DNA of 64,000 nucleotides from Pilaira anomala (Eukaryota; Mucoromycota; Mucoromycetes; Mucorales; Mucoraceae), in the NCBI GenBank assembly GCA_025716855.1, contig JAIXMQ010000030.1, positions 124,001 through 188,000 of the forward strand, read 5' to 3'. The translations under genes were made by a program, and so were the position numbers. Below, in pieces: positions 1 to 11,173 of this stretch (positions are counted from its first letter, which is position 1; each line of letters begins with the position of its first letter). The notes under the pieces are model-generated. The model saw only the letters and a program-made list of their open reading frames with translations. It had not been told where the DNA came from and ran no database searches.

Positions 1-324
1 TTATTTTGTGCAGGACTTTGATGACTTCGAAATCTGTTTGTAACCTTTTTTTTTTGAAAAAAAGGGTCAGAAAACTTTGTAACTAAAAAAAAAAAGTGAA
101 TACTTACGTTTGAGCTTGGGCCTTTTTCAATAAATTGTTCCTAGAGAAATAAAATACACGTGAATATATAAGTATATATATATATTTTGAAAAAAAAAAG
201 GGGACATAGTTTTATACTTTACTTGTTGTAAACTTCTCTCTTGTCCTAGCTGTTTCATCAAGTTAGTAAGACCATTATTAGATCCGCAATCGTTTGTAGA
301 TCGAGTTAAATTAGGGAATCCCAT
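1..324 (-). CDS. PEX5/PEX20-type peroxisomal import receptor, N-terminal part (runs off the left edge)
   Basis: Three minus-strand exons read in one frame: 223..324 (start ATG at 322-324), 108..140 and 1..44, separated by GT..AG introns of 82 and 63 bp. The protein begins MGFPNLTRSTNDCGSNNG and continues with LTNLMKQLGQERSLQQ. A cysteine near the N-terminus (residue 13), then Asn-rich and Lys-Gln text ending in D/E-R-S-L-Q-Q, is the conserved N-terminal block of the cycling receptors PEX5 and PEX20; in known members that cysteine is ubiquitinated for export from the peroxisome membrane. About 60 residues are in the window, so the TPR region that would separate PEX5 from PEX20 is not visible. 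The exon upstream of 330 could hold 5' UTR sequence, because a splice acceptor precedes the ATG. The family call is inference from a short block. Confidence 0.55.
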
Positions 325-330
325 GTATTT

Positions 331-2239
331 CTGTAAGAATAACAAACAAAAAAATTTAAACAAAAGGGAAAAAAATATAGGCTCGATAATAAAATTAAAC
401 ACCCATGATATGGAGCCGATCTAATACTTATTGTACGGAACATATACAAGCGGCGTTTTTTTTTTTGAGGGCAGTTAAAAAGTGATATCATACCATTCGT
501 ATTTTAAAGAAGAAAGAGCAAAAGAGAAAATAAGAGATTGTATTATTATAATAAACACAATTGCTGTGCGTTACCTTGACAAAAAAAAAAGAATCACAAT
601 AATTACGAGTTTACATATATTTGAAATAAGAAATGGTTGAATAAAGCCAAATTTCTCGAGTTTATTAATATTGTATTTTCCTAAACCATTTTCTATTCTC
701 TCTCTATGTACTGTTCATTATTCAGATTATGAAAACTTCTTATTTTTACTCGAGTGTGCCTTTATTCCCAGGTTTGGAATGAAAAAGCTTGTGAAAATAA
801 GAATTTTCTCACACATCATATCCAGTAAGGGTCTTGCTTACTCAATTAAAAAAAAAATTATTTTTTTTCTTTTTTAAGAGCGTAATAGATATAAAAATGA
901 GTATAGAAACGCTAATGTGAGGAACATAGCATAAACATAATACCAAGAGATATTGATTACATACTGAAGTCGCTCTGACAGCATTTATTTCTTTTCCTAT
1001 TTTGTATTCTTCTGCCAAATGTTCTGGCAAAAAAAAAATTTTTTTTTTCAGTGATCGGGCACCCATCAGTATATCGCATAATACACGGCTAATGATCATT
1101 TAAGCCAAATGATCAATCCAATGTATAGAAATAAAAAGGCAATCAACATTTTAAATTTAGAAAAACGTATCACAAATGTTATGCTAATACGAAGGTTATA
1201 CCCTCCTCCCTGCAAAATCAAATGTTCCAAAGATTTCGAATGCTTTCTTTTTACAGGTTATTAATATTAAGTGTACACCTATCATTTCAAAACGGCCATA
1301 TTATAGATTCTAATGTGAGCAACTAATCAATTAACGCCAACAGGATAAACAAGGCCAATGTAAATCGAGATATTTTAAAAATTTGAGGATATTTGTCATT
1401 GCGTTTGGAATCTTCGAGAGCAAATTAAACCATTTTGGAAGTTACAATTGGTAGCGATAGATTCTATGGTATCAGAGAATTGTCATTTTGAGTTTGCTAT
1501 GTTTGATAGTGCGATTTGTAAATGATAAAAAATTAGTCTTATTAATCTTTGTATGAGTAGATATTTACCTATTCGATTATTTCATAAAGAAACAAAGTGT
1601 CAAGTATTGTACTTTGGTTGCCTCCCTTCTAGAAAAAAATGATGTAATATGTGTAACTACAGTCCAAGAAAAAAAAAAGTTTTGTTCCTGTTACAAGGGA
1701 AAGGATCTATACTTTATGTTTAGTATCTGATACCATATATATGTATTTTGTATGTATACCTTTAAAATATAGTGACTAACTAACTATACAAGTTCTACAC
1801 ACTTTTTAAATACAAAATAAGCACTAGGTACGACTAAAATATGATTTCTTAAGAAGGGCCCTTTTAGGCATACGTTTTTGCAATATTATATAAAGTTTCG
1901 TACTCAAATATAAGCAGTATACAAATTATGGTAATGGTAGAATGCTTACTAAGGTGAATGCACGTAATTAAAAAGAGAAATAGGTCGTCTCGCAGAAGGT
2001 GACAAATGCTATCAGGAACCTGGGTTTTTCAGGGCCTTTCTAGAATCTTGTTTTGTAATTGATTGGTTCAAATTTACAGGACAAAAAAAAATAAACTCAG
2101 TCGAATTTCTTCGTATTTGCGCGAACCTTCCATGTTAATTCATATAAATAAACAGATATATTTTTTTTTTATTATTCGAATTTTATTTTTAATTCATTAT
2201 TCTAAAAAAAAAAAATATTAAATATCTCAAAACACCCAA
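331..2239. other. Intergenic region, no supported gene
   Basis: AT-rich DNA between divergent genes, with long A and T runs. The open frames here are short, low-complexity and lack splice context. It presumably holds the promoters of the import-receptor gene (leftward) and the BAG gene (rightward). I see no RNA gene or repeat. Confidence 0.6.
2119..2132. promoter_or_regulatory. Possible heat-shock element upstream of the BAG gene
   Basis: The sequence GCGAACCTTCC contains GAA-nn-TTC, one inverted pair of heat-shock-factor units, about 115 bp before the start codon of a BAG-domain Hsp70 co-chaperone gene. A third unit is only partly matched (TGC where TTC is expected), so this is weak evidence. 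Confidence 0.2.
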
Positions 2240-2245
2240 TTGAAA

Positions 2246-3703
2246 ATGTTTCCTATTTATATTGAAAGACCCCAAACCCAATTATCATTAAGCGATTATA
2301 TCCATCTCCAAGCTTTACTTGCTGAAGAACAAGCTGAGCGTGAACATCGTCTCTTACAAGAATACAAGAAACAACAAGAACAACGTCGTATTCAACGTGC
2401 CATGCATAAACTTCAAGTCTTGACCGAACTTCAGCGCCGCCGTCAACTTGAGGAACAAGCGATTGCAGCCTATTATGAAGCAAAGGAGCAAGAACGTAAG
2501 AGACAATTACTAGAAAGACAGCGTCAATTTTTACTTCAACAACAGCAACAAGAATATTATGCTGCATTGAGACATAAGCAACAGCAAGAATTACAAGATC
2601 AATATCTTCATTGGGTTTCCGGTCAGAAGTCCGCCAACGATATAAATCCTAATCAAGCGCTTGCAGCTTCGAAAATTGAACACCAAGAATCTGAGACTGA
2701 AGAGGAAGAAGAAGAAGAAGATTTTTATCATGATCAATTAGCTTCACTTGTGAGATTAATTTTTGGTGCTCAAGAATGTAAAAATAACCAACAAGAATCT
2801 AAAGAGAAGCAACCCCATGCTGAGCAAGTCGAAAAACAAGTTCAAGCTGAGCAAGAAACTGAGGAAAAAGTTTTACAAGATGAAGAAGAGCTTTCTGACG
2901 CTGAACAAGAATATACTGATGATGATGAAGAAGAAGAAGAGGAAGATGAATTTATTGAAGAAGAAGAAGAGTATTCCAAGAGAGAACAAGAATTTTCTAA
3001 CAATGTTGAAAATAAGCCTGAAGGATTAATCGAAACTCAAGATCAAGTCATGACCTTAGATGAATTTGTTGACTATATACATAATAAGGCCCAATGTTTG
3101 GATGAAGTGTCTGAAAAAGAAAACTCTGATGCTATGGAAGAAGATACACCTATGGAAGAAGATAATACCCTCCCTGCTATGGAACACATTGATGATAATG
3201 AAAGTATGGATGAAGAAGTACAAGTACCCTCTTTAGTCAGGTCAGAAGCTATACATGATCTAGTGAACGAAATTTTAACTAATTCCGAAGAAGAATTCAC
3301 TCAATTCCCTGATGAAGACCCTGTCAAGATTGCCAAGTATGATGCACTTAACCGTATTGAACAAGAGCTAAATGAAATTCGGCAAAAACATGAGAATAAT
3401 ATCCTAAATGCTACTCTCGATTTTTCCAGGATACCTTATGATGAACGCTCTGTTTCCCCTGATAACATTATTGCAGCCACTACAGTCGAAAACCGTGAAC
3501 TGCTTAATTATGAAGATCAAGTGATGAAGATTCTATTAAAACTTGACATGATTAATTCTGATGGTGATGAAAGTATTAGAAATGAGCGTAAAAATCTTGT
3601 GAAACGTGCCGAAGAAATATTGGATAAACTAGATGAATTCAAGCTTAAGGAATGGGAAAAAGCTAGTTGTAGTAGTAATAGTTGTATAGATGAAGAGCTA
3701 TAA
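2246..3703 (+). CDS. BAG-domain protein (Hsp70 co-chaperone), Gln/Glu-rich
   Basis: Single-exon gene, about 485 residues. I take ATG 2246 as the start; a TTG six bases earlier is in frame but unlikely. The N-terminal 130 residues are a highly charged Gln/Arg/Glu helix (probable coiled coil, many QQQ and EEQ runs). The middle (about 150-330) is strongly acidic with long Glu runs. Residues about 365-470 fit a BAG domain: two helices reading LNRIEQELNEIRQKHE and YEDQVMKILLKLDMI, then RNERKNLVKRAEEILDKLDE. BAG domains bind the Hsp70 ATPase domain and promote nucleotide exchange. The long acidic and Gln-rich arms are unlike the short animal BAG1. There is no signal peptide or membrane segment. Partner specificity cannot be read from sequence. 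Confidence 0.7.
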   Translation: MFPIYIERPQTQLSLSDYIHLQALLAEEQAEREHRLLQEYKKQQEQRRIQRAMHKLQVLTELQRRRQLEEQAIAAYYEAKEQERKRQLLERQRQFLLQQQQQEYYAALRHKQQQELQDQYLHWVSGQKSANDINPNQALAASKIEHQESETEEEEEEEDFYHDQLASLVRLIFGAQECKNNQQESKEKQPHAEQVEKQVQAEQETEEKVLQDEEELSDAEQEYTDDDEEEEEEDEFIEEEEEYSKREQEFSNNVENKPEGLIETQDQVMTLDEFVDYIHNKAQCLDEVSEKENSDAMEEDTPMEEDNTLPAMEHIDDNESMDEEVQVPSLVRSEAIHDLVNEILTNSEEEFTQFPDEDPVKIAKYDALNRIEQELNEIRQKHENNILNATLDFSRIPYDERSVSPDNIIAATTVENRELLNYEDQVMKILLKLDMINSDGDESIRNERKNLVKRAEEILDKLDEFKLKEWEKASCSSNSCIDEEL

Positions 3704-4720
3704 TTTTATAATAAACATTCATTATCTATTTGTATTATATATATATATATATATCCAATTTAATAAATAAAAATAAGTTTAGCCCCGGTATATGAATTGT
3801 ACACTTTTTAAAAAAATAGCTTGAATTGGTAAATATACCCATTTATGGTATTAGTTTGTGCTTGGTCCAAATTTCTTAGCATACTTATACATACATCTCT
3901 AACCTGGAAATGAAAATGACAAAAATAAATGCTGGTTCAATTTAATCTAAAATTAATTTTTTTTTTCCTTGGCTAATTTCTATCATTATCCATCTTAATA
4001 CTCGGTTCCCATTACTGAAATAAGAATCGTTTATTTATTTATATAATACGATTGTTGATTTCTATTATGAAAACTGACTTTAAATAGATTGATTTGTAAA
4101 ACATTGGTAAGTTTTTTTTTTTTTTTTCATAGGTTTTTCGACATTTAAATGGATATTCTTTTCTTTTTCATAAATAAATAATTAAGTTTTCATATAGCAA
4201 CTCACTTGTAGATGATGCAATAAATATTTAGAGAATTAAGCCAAATGAGGGTATTTTATTTTCCTTATTTGGGATTTAATTTTTCCAGACCCTGGGCTTT
4301 CTATATCCCACCAATGGCTTGTAACTCAAGATGACGAATAAGTGATATCTAAGCCGAGAATGGTATAGTCTTTATCAAGAACGTATCTGTGGCTAACAAG
4401 TATATTTTTTCTTTTCAAGCGCTTACATCACTCGGTAGATGTAACGTAGTTATAAAACAATAAAATTCCGGGAAAAAGAAAAAGTCTTGGCAATTGTTTT
4501 ATGTGTAAAATGTAGATTAAAGTCCCAAAGTAAATAATTTCACCTAAAATAGTAATCATCTCATGCAATTCGCTGATGTTTAATAATTATTTTATTTTAA
4601 AAACTAGGATCATCATTTAAACCTTCTTTTTCTTTTCTTTCTTTCTTTGAACAACATTTCTTTCCTTTCTTTTCCCTTTTTTTTTTTTTTTTTTTTTTTA
4701 TAAAGTTTATGATTTAAGAT
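3704..4720. other. Intergenic region, no supported gene
   Basis: AT-rich spacer with a (TA)n tract at about 3738-3753 just after the BAG stop codon and a pyrimidine-rich stretch at about 4620-4700 just before the velvet start, probably promoter/5' UTR sequence. No conserved coding sequence was found. Confidence 0.55.
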
Positions 4721-6422
4721 ATGAGTTCAAGTGGATGTACTTATCGCTTCATTGAAAGTTCGCTCGCTACACTTTCAGAAAAAATGTAAAAAAAAAAATA
4801 ATATAGTTATTTCGCCACAAATATGTATAAAATTATTGATAGTCTATATTAGTGAATACAATGTAGAAATTAGACAGCAACCAAAAAGGGCTAAAATCAG
4901 TATAATCAATGAACGAGGTAAAAAATAAAAAAATAATTTTGTCTCAAAAACCAGCGCAAAAACTCATCTTTTTTTTTTTTCATAAAACGAAAAAGACCGA
5001 CGACCTATTGAACCCCCACCCATTTTACAATTACACTGGAAGAATTGTACAGAAGAAGAATTAAAGTAAAACTTAATTGAACTCTTTTGTTTATCAATTT
5101 TTTACTTATTTTTTTTAAAAAACATTAAATGTAGAAAAAGTCTTCAAAGCCCCTTTTATTTTGTAGTAGTAAACCTTGTTACTGAAAAAGATCCTGAAAC
5201 CCCCATGCTACCTGCTCAAGATTATTTGTCGGGCTCAACCGTTTCCTCTCTCTATAGACTACGGGATCTAGATAACTCTGGTAAACTATTCCTCATTTGT
5301 TATTATTTTGCATATGCATGTCTAATATTGAACTCTATTTCCTAGATGGCGGATTCTTTGTCTTTGGTGATTTGGCAGTTAAAAAAGAGGGCAAATTTAA
5401 GTTACGGTTTTCTCTATTTGAAATGGTTGAGTACGTCTTTCTGTTTTTGGAATTGTTATTTTTTTTATTAACATTTTTATTAGGAATCAAGTACAAAACC
5501 GCCAAACTATATTATCTGAAACTTTTACAGTATTTTCCCCAAAACGATTTCCTGGGCCAGTTGAACCTACTTTTTTATCTAGAATTTTTTCGGACCAAGG
5601 TGTCAAGATGAGAATCCGTAAAGAACACCGACTTCAAGCGTATGTGATACTTGTTCCTAATTTTAAAATTAAATTACTAATTATAGCTATTTAATTAGTC
5701 GAAAGAGGAAACAAGAAAATATCTCGCTTCAATCAACTGACACACCGGTTAAAAGATTACATTCAAAAAAGTCCCGTATGATTGTGGCATCTCCTGCTTA
5801 TGCTGAGCCTTCTTCTTCTTCTCAAAAAGATGTTTTCTTTGGTCGTTGGCAAGCAACATCTAAATCAAGCGACTATACCACAAATACACCGCCCATTTCT
5901 ACTCATGAAGAAATAGACTGCAAAAACACCAAAAATAAACTTATATATCAAACTGCTGATCCAGACCAAGGGTTTCCAAGTCCTGAAAGTACAAATTATG
6001 CTTTAAAAAGTATGTCCTGGGGGAATCGCAATGGAGAGATAGCTTCAAGTAGTAGATCATCAGTGAGTAGTCTATGGCCTTCAGTAACTGCTGCATCAAC
6101 TCAGTTGAGTTCTCCTTCAACATTCATTCATCCTACACCATTAGAAGACCCACCATCCTCCTTGCATATTCCACCGCCCTCATCATCTTTAGCAAATTAT
6201 CACACATGTTCAGATAATCATCAGCATAAATATAATAGATTACCCACTCCACCTGTTTCAATCACTGATATACATCAAAAGGCTACCGGAAATCATGCTT
6301 GGGGAATCCAATTACCCCCTTTAAAAGCTATTATGAACCATTTACCTCAGCCATCGCTAATTCCACTCTTATTACCTCCTCCTCCAACAATGATAGATAA
6401 CCAACAATATCAATATAAATAG
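4721..6422 (+). CDS. Velvet-domain transcriptional regulator
   Basis: Seven exons splice into one frame of about 440 residues: 4721..4785, 4853..4917, 4996..5065, 5135..5280, 5346..5430, 5484..5639, 5687..6422. All introns are 47-78 bp and GT..AG; the second ends in AAG. The spliced product shows the velvet domain from end to end over about residues 22-190: IRQQPKRAK, then [62 protein letters not shown] and [17 protein letters not shown]. Velvet proteins bind DNA through an NF-kB-like fold and pair with one another to control sporulation, light response and secondary metabolism in fungi. The C-terminal half is Ser/Pro-rich and of low complexity, without a motif I know. The block around GGFFVFGDL is closest to the VelB/VosA/VelC side of the family, but subfamily assignment is uncertain. 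Confidence 0.9.
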
Positions 6423-7999
6423 CCCTCTGTGTATATATACTCTTTCTTAATTATTCTCTCCTTCCTTATGTCTGTACAGCTACTTGAAAAAAAAATCCCA
6501 TCAATCACTCCTTAAAACTTATATGCCTGAACACACGATTACACGACATATTGTGACCTTTTTCTGTTTTTTTTTTACAATCATATCTTTCAAAAAGTTT
6601 ACTATATCAATAAAAATACACCATGTGCCATTTTATGACTTTATTGTGATATATTTTAACTTAAAACAGACAATCATGTTAAATCCAGGTAGATAGATGT
6701 TCTTGTGCTACTTTACAGCCATTTGGCAGGTTTTTATTTAGAAGATTCAATTGTAATATTTATCTCTTTATTGCTCATCTGTTTCGAACATCAGCCACGT
6801 GAGTGAATATAGTAAGTTAAAAAAAATATCAGTTAGTAGAAAAAAAAAAGAAAAAAAAAATCCATGTGTAGTCTAAATAAGGCATGACAAGTTAAAATTT
6901 GATCAGTAAAGAGCAGTTTCTGATGTATATATAATGTCTCCTTCTGTTAACCTAGAGCAATTTTTGCGTTGTAAGCTGGTTAATTCTTCTATCAATAAAG
7001 CTTATCGGGTCTTGTTTCTCCCTGTTCGGAAGTTTTTCTCCTATTAACCTTTTTTTTTTTCAGATAACACAAAAGAATATATAAACATTTTGCGCATCAT
7101 GAGTATATTCTGAATTTCGAAAAAAGTTAAATATCAAATCATCATACTATAGAACAAACAAGTTTCAATAGTAAATGCTATCACCATCACTTATTTCTTT
7201 ATGTTTAACCGTTTTGGGAGGCGCTTATAGGTTGCAATTGATACGAGAACAAATGAACGAAGAGAGAAAGGATCCAGGTCCATGATCCACACATGTCGGT
7301 ACACCAAATGGACCTACATCTTATGTTTTACGGTCGGTCCATTCCGCGTGTAAATATTTGAATGCATGCATATATAGCTAACGCTTTGTTACTGATTAAA
7401 TCTTGGCATCATCATAAAAAGAAAAATATGGTATTATTGTATTTTTTTAGCAACTTTGTCATTGTCCGTAAAATTTTCATTTATTTATAATTATTTTGCG
7501 TTTGTTCTTTTTGTTCATCAGAAGTTTTAAGATCCAAAATTATTCTTTTCTCTGCCTTTTTACTTTACATTTACTTTTTGGTCTTTATTTCTGTATAGAA
7601 TTCTGTTAATAAATAAAAAGTTTACATATTATTGTTTTGAAAACATTGCAAAATATGATGTATGAGCGTCGTAATGATATATTTGTTACTACGCAATATA
7701 TCAAACATAAAAAAAAATTTGTGTATTTATATTGTAGGTATTAGTACGTCAATTCAACATCTCAAGTCTCAAAATAAACCGAAAAGGTAAAACTAATACA
7801 ATAAGGTTTATCCAAGAAATGTCAATGGATGTGATTATACAAACTAATATACATATAAGGTAATTATTTTGCTTGGGAAAGAGTTACACCACTGGAAAAG
7901 TTTCTCAGTTTTATTCATTATTTTTCTCACACTTTCGTTCCCTTTTCTCTCCTTTTTTTTTTTTATTCCTTTTCACTTTAAATATTTTCCAGAAAAAAT
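6423..7999. other. Intergenic region, no supported gene
   Basis: AT-rich spacer of about 1.6 kb between two rightward genes. The open frames are short and low-complexity. A CT-rich stretch before 8000 probably belongs to the MPC2 promoter. Confidence 0.55.
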
Positions 8000-8573
8000 A
8001 TGTCTTCGGTTGCCACACAAACATTGTTTACTAGATTTCTGAATTCTCCAGCTGGACCAAAGACAATTCATTTTTGGGCACCAGCTTTCAAATGGGTAAG
8101 TCGATAAATTTAAAGTTATTAAATCGTGTTTTTTCATGCGTGTAAAATTATAGGGTATCGTCATTGCTGGTTTAAGTGATTTACAAAAACCTGCAGAAAA
8201 TTTGAGTTTATCACAAAATCTTTGTATGTTTTATAATATTAAAAAGAAAACTATCATATATATATAAAAAAAAAGAAACACTTATACAAATAGAAAAAAA
8301 AAAAGCCTTAGGAGTAACTGGATTGATTTGGACTCGATATGGCTTTGTTATTACGCCAGTGAATAGACTTGTTTCGGCAGTTAATTTCTCGGTGTTTTTA
8401 ATCGGTACAACTCAAGTGTTGCGTATATTAAAGTAAGTGAAAAAGTATATTCTATTATTTATTTTTTTCTTTTCGTTTATCAATTTTGACTTTTTCTTAA
8501 AAAAAAAAAAAGCCATCGCCAAACAATCAAGGAACCCGATACCATTCTTACCAAAAAAACGGCTTCGGCCTAG
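8000..8573 (+). CDS. MPC2: Mitochondrial pyruvate carrier subunit (MPC2-type)
   Basis: Four exons (8000..8095, 8154..8223, 8306..8432, 8513..8573) give 117 residues. The exon joins are fixed by frame: using the in-frame TAA at the end of exon 3 would give 98 residues, while the GTAAGT donor there splices to a Lys/Thr-rich tail ending TKKTASA. Family text includes GPKTIHFWAPAFKWG, IAGLSDLQKPAENLS, then a segment reading TGLIWTRYGFVITPVN and a hydrophobic segment AVNFSVFLIGTTQVLRIL. MPC proteins form a heterodimer in the inner mitochondrial membrane that imports pyruvate. The length and three-segment layout fit. The start has no better alternative because this ATG lies 18 bases after a stop codon. 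Confidence 0.9.
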
Positions 8574-9003
8574 GTTCGAATCCAAAAAATTTTCCTTGTT
8601 TTACAAAAATACATTTTCTGTACCTTAAATAAAGAACGTTTGTGTACGAAACCGGCGTTATGGTTTGCATTTACACTAGATTGACTTTTTTTTTTTTGAA
8701 TATGTGTATATACATGTCATTCAACAAAATATACAATTGAAGATTGTTGAGGTATAGCATTTCAGTTTAATATTTCAATGCAGTTTCTTGTAACTGATTC
8801 TTCCCCCTGAAGCCATCTGTACCTTATCAACAAAACGTTCCAAATAAAGAAACCAAGCGAATCAAAGCATCAATGTCACCATTGCAATCATTTTTTTTTT
8901 GGCAGAAAACATGTGACGTGGTTTATATATTTTTTCTTTTTACCTCTTTTTCCCTTTTTTTTTTCTTTACGTTTATAACAACATTAGTAAATAAATAAAT
9001 AAA
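8574..9003. other. Short intergenic region between MPC2 and UBC9
   Basis: About 430 bp of AT-rich DNA acting as the MPC2 3' region and UBC9 promoter. T-runs precede the UBC9 start. No further feature was seen. Confidence 0.5.
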
Positions 9004-9852
9004 ATGAGTGCAGGCATTTCTCGTAGTCGATTGATGGAAGAAAGAAAACAATGGAGAAAAGACCATCCACACGTAAAGTATAGATAACTTTTAATATAAA
9101 ATGTCAAAATATAAACGACGACTCACCAATTCATTCATTTATAGGGGTTTTGGGCACGTCCTGGAAAAAACGCAGATAATTCTCTCGATTTAATGACCTG
9201 GACTTGTGGTATTCCTGGTAAAGACGACGTAAGCAAAATATACAATTCTTTTTTTTTTTGTATATATAGAAAGAGGGATAAAACATAATATTTACTTAAT
9301 TTTTTTTCATGTATGTATAGACACCTTGGGAAAAAGCTACGTACAAACTTACGATGTCATTCCCAGAAGGTAAGCTATCATGAGCAAATGTATTAAATAT
9401 ATGTATATTGAACGTCATATTCTATTGTAGATTATCCTAGCAAACCACCTAAATGTAAATTTACCCCACCCTTATTCCATCCCAACGTCTATCCTTCTGG
9501 AACAGTATGTTTATCTATTTTGAATGAGGATGAAGGATGGAAACCAGCAATTACTGTCAAACAGGTAAAGATTAATAGCACAAATCTGTAAATTGTACGT
9601 TTCTAACTTTTTATTATTATTATTATTGGGCTGAAATAGATTCTTTTGGGCGTACAAGATTTGTTGAACGATCCTAACCCTGAAAGTCCTGCTCAACAAG
9701 ACGCATACATGCTTTTCCGGTAAGACTATAAAAAGTTATGTCTCATATATATAATTTCAAAAACTAAATAAACCCTTTTTTCATTTTACAGTAAGGACAA
9801 GAAGGAATACGAAAGAAGGGTTCGAGAACAAGCTGCTCAGAATAGAAATTAA
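9004..9852 (+). CDS. UBC9: SUMO-conjugating enzyme E2, UBC9
   Basis: Six exons (9004..9072, 9145..9228, 9321..9369, 9431..9564, 9640..9719, 9792..9852) give 158 residues, the usual UBC9 length. The whole protein is recognisable: [20 protein letters not shown], the [10 protein letters not shown] segment, the HPN motif (HPNVYPSG) and the catalytic cysteine in GTVCLSIL (residue 94 here), then [19 protein letters not shown]9 receives SUMO from the SAE1/SAE2-type E1 and transfers it to lysines of nuclear substrates. A basic N-terminal helix and the insertion [12 protein letters not shown] are typical of UBC9 rather than ubiquitin E2s. Nothing looks broken. The 5-kb transposable element begins about 80 bp after the stop codon. 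Confidence 0.97.
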
Positions 9853-9929
9853 ACGCAAATCCTTTATTTCCAATAAAATGCACAAAATAGTTTTTTTTTC
9901 TTGCTTGAAATAAATAAAAAAAAAAATGA

Positions 9930-10095
9930 TACCGTCTTCCGCCGCCAATTGGTCACTTTTTTGGAAGAACTTGATCGCTTTTTAAATTTCAATTGGACAC
10001 TTTTGTGAGTCCCAGTTGGAAGATCACTTGGTCGCTTTTCTGAAGATCACTTGGTCACTTTTCAGAATTTTCAATTGGCCACTTGATAAATTTGT
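9930..10095 (+). repeat. Left inverted terminal repeat of element 1
   Basis: Starts TACCGTCTTCCGCCG. From about 9965 it matches the reverse complement of the right end nearly base for base for some 85 bp, and again at ACTTGATAAATTTGT. The left arm has two extra blocks (about 25 and 30 bp) that the right arm lacks. Five or six copies of a TTGGTCACTTTT-like motif lie inside it, likely transposase binding sites. Confidence 0.8.
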
Positions 10096-11173
10096 GGAAG
10101 ATGATATACAGTCAGACCTATGAAAATTGGCGTTTTCACAAAAATAATTGCCACTTTCAAAAAATGCAAGCCCAAGAATATGTATCCATGCCAAGTACTC
10201 TTCCAGTCTCTTACTAGGCATTGTTACAGTTAAAGAAATTAAGTTGGGCCATTTAAAAAACTTTTGTCCATTTTAAAATTGAAGCGGGGCACTCACTTTG
10301 AATATTGGAAAATAATATGAAAATGAGACATTGTTGTTAAAGTGAGACACTAATATGGAGATTGGAAGCCTGAGAGGATAGCCTCTTGCAGTTTCTATTG
10401 CTCGACCTCCAGTCATTTGAGTATGGGAGTAAGCTTCGTCAAAAAATACGCAATTACTTTGGTAGTTGATACCTGCCGCTTTCTATTGAATGATAATATA
10501 AAAACAAAGTCGAATTGGTGAGATAGTACCTCGTTCTATAATATTATTGGCTGCTCGTTTTAAAGACAAAAGTATACTTTTCTCTTCATTATGCCTATAA
10601 AGCTCACTAATGAAAGCTTCATATTGTCAAAAAATGCTTTTCAAGTGTTATTAAAGGGTTGCTGTCGAAGAGTTTGATAGAAAAATGTGGGATGTTTAGG
10701 GAACAGGCGTTTTCGGGTTACCATTCGCTTTTCTTTTGCTGTTTCCTCTCAAAGCTGTACCGTTGCAAGGATCAATTTCGTTTATAAAATCATATGTACT
10801 ATGTACTATGCAGAATATAGAATATTGTAATAACTTTTAGGATCAACATACCCTTCTCTCACTTTAAACAGACACACTGCCTTTGCTCTTTTCCATGAAC
10901 AATCAGGTTAGTGGTAGACTTAATGGTAAATAGGAAGAAGCGATATTTTTTCTGCAGTCTATTTTATCTCTAGTGGAAAAGTAGTTATAAGATTCTATTT
11001 GTTTTCCATCAAACTCCACTCTTTATATGGCAGAGTTCCACATTTTAATAATGTATTTGGTAATCAAACTTCTAACTGATTGCAATATGATAAGAATTTT
11101 ATTCATTTTAAAGAAATGAGAGAGAAAGACAAGGTTTAAATTAAAGTAAGGAGAAAGAGGGTGTCCTTGATTT
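10096..11173. other. Interior left part of element 1, no supported gene
   Basis: About 1.1 kb without a convincing reading frame on either strand. It may be decayed sequence of the element, including a lost transposase, but nothing is recognisable. Confidence 0.4.

Noticed and set aside
1..44. Plus-strand final exon reading DFDDFEICL
   Set aside because: The same bases fit better as a minus-strand exon of the import receptor, with matching phase and flanking introns.
671..1099. Short frames in the first intergenic region
   Set aside because: Composition is that of random AT-rich DNA with homopolymers, with no supporting signals.
2253..3300. Open frames antisense to the BAG gene and in its third frame (2763-3029, Lys-rich)
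   Set aside because: They are shadows of Gln/Glu-rich repetitive codons and have no splice or start context of their own.
8555..8590. tRNA T-arm-like sequence GGTTCGAATCC
   Set aside because: No acceptor stem, D-arm or anticodon arm could be built around it and the T-stem itself mismatches. It overlaps the end of the MPC2 reading frame and is best taken as chance.
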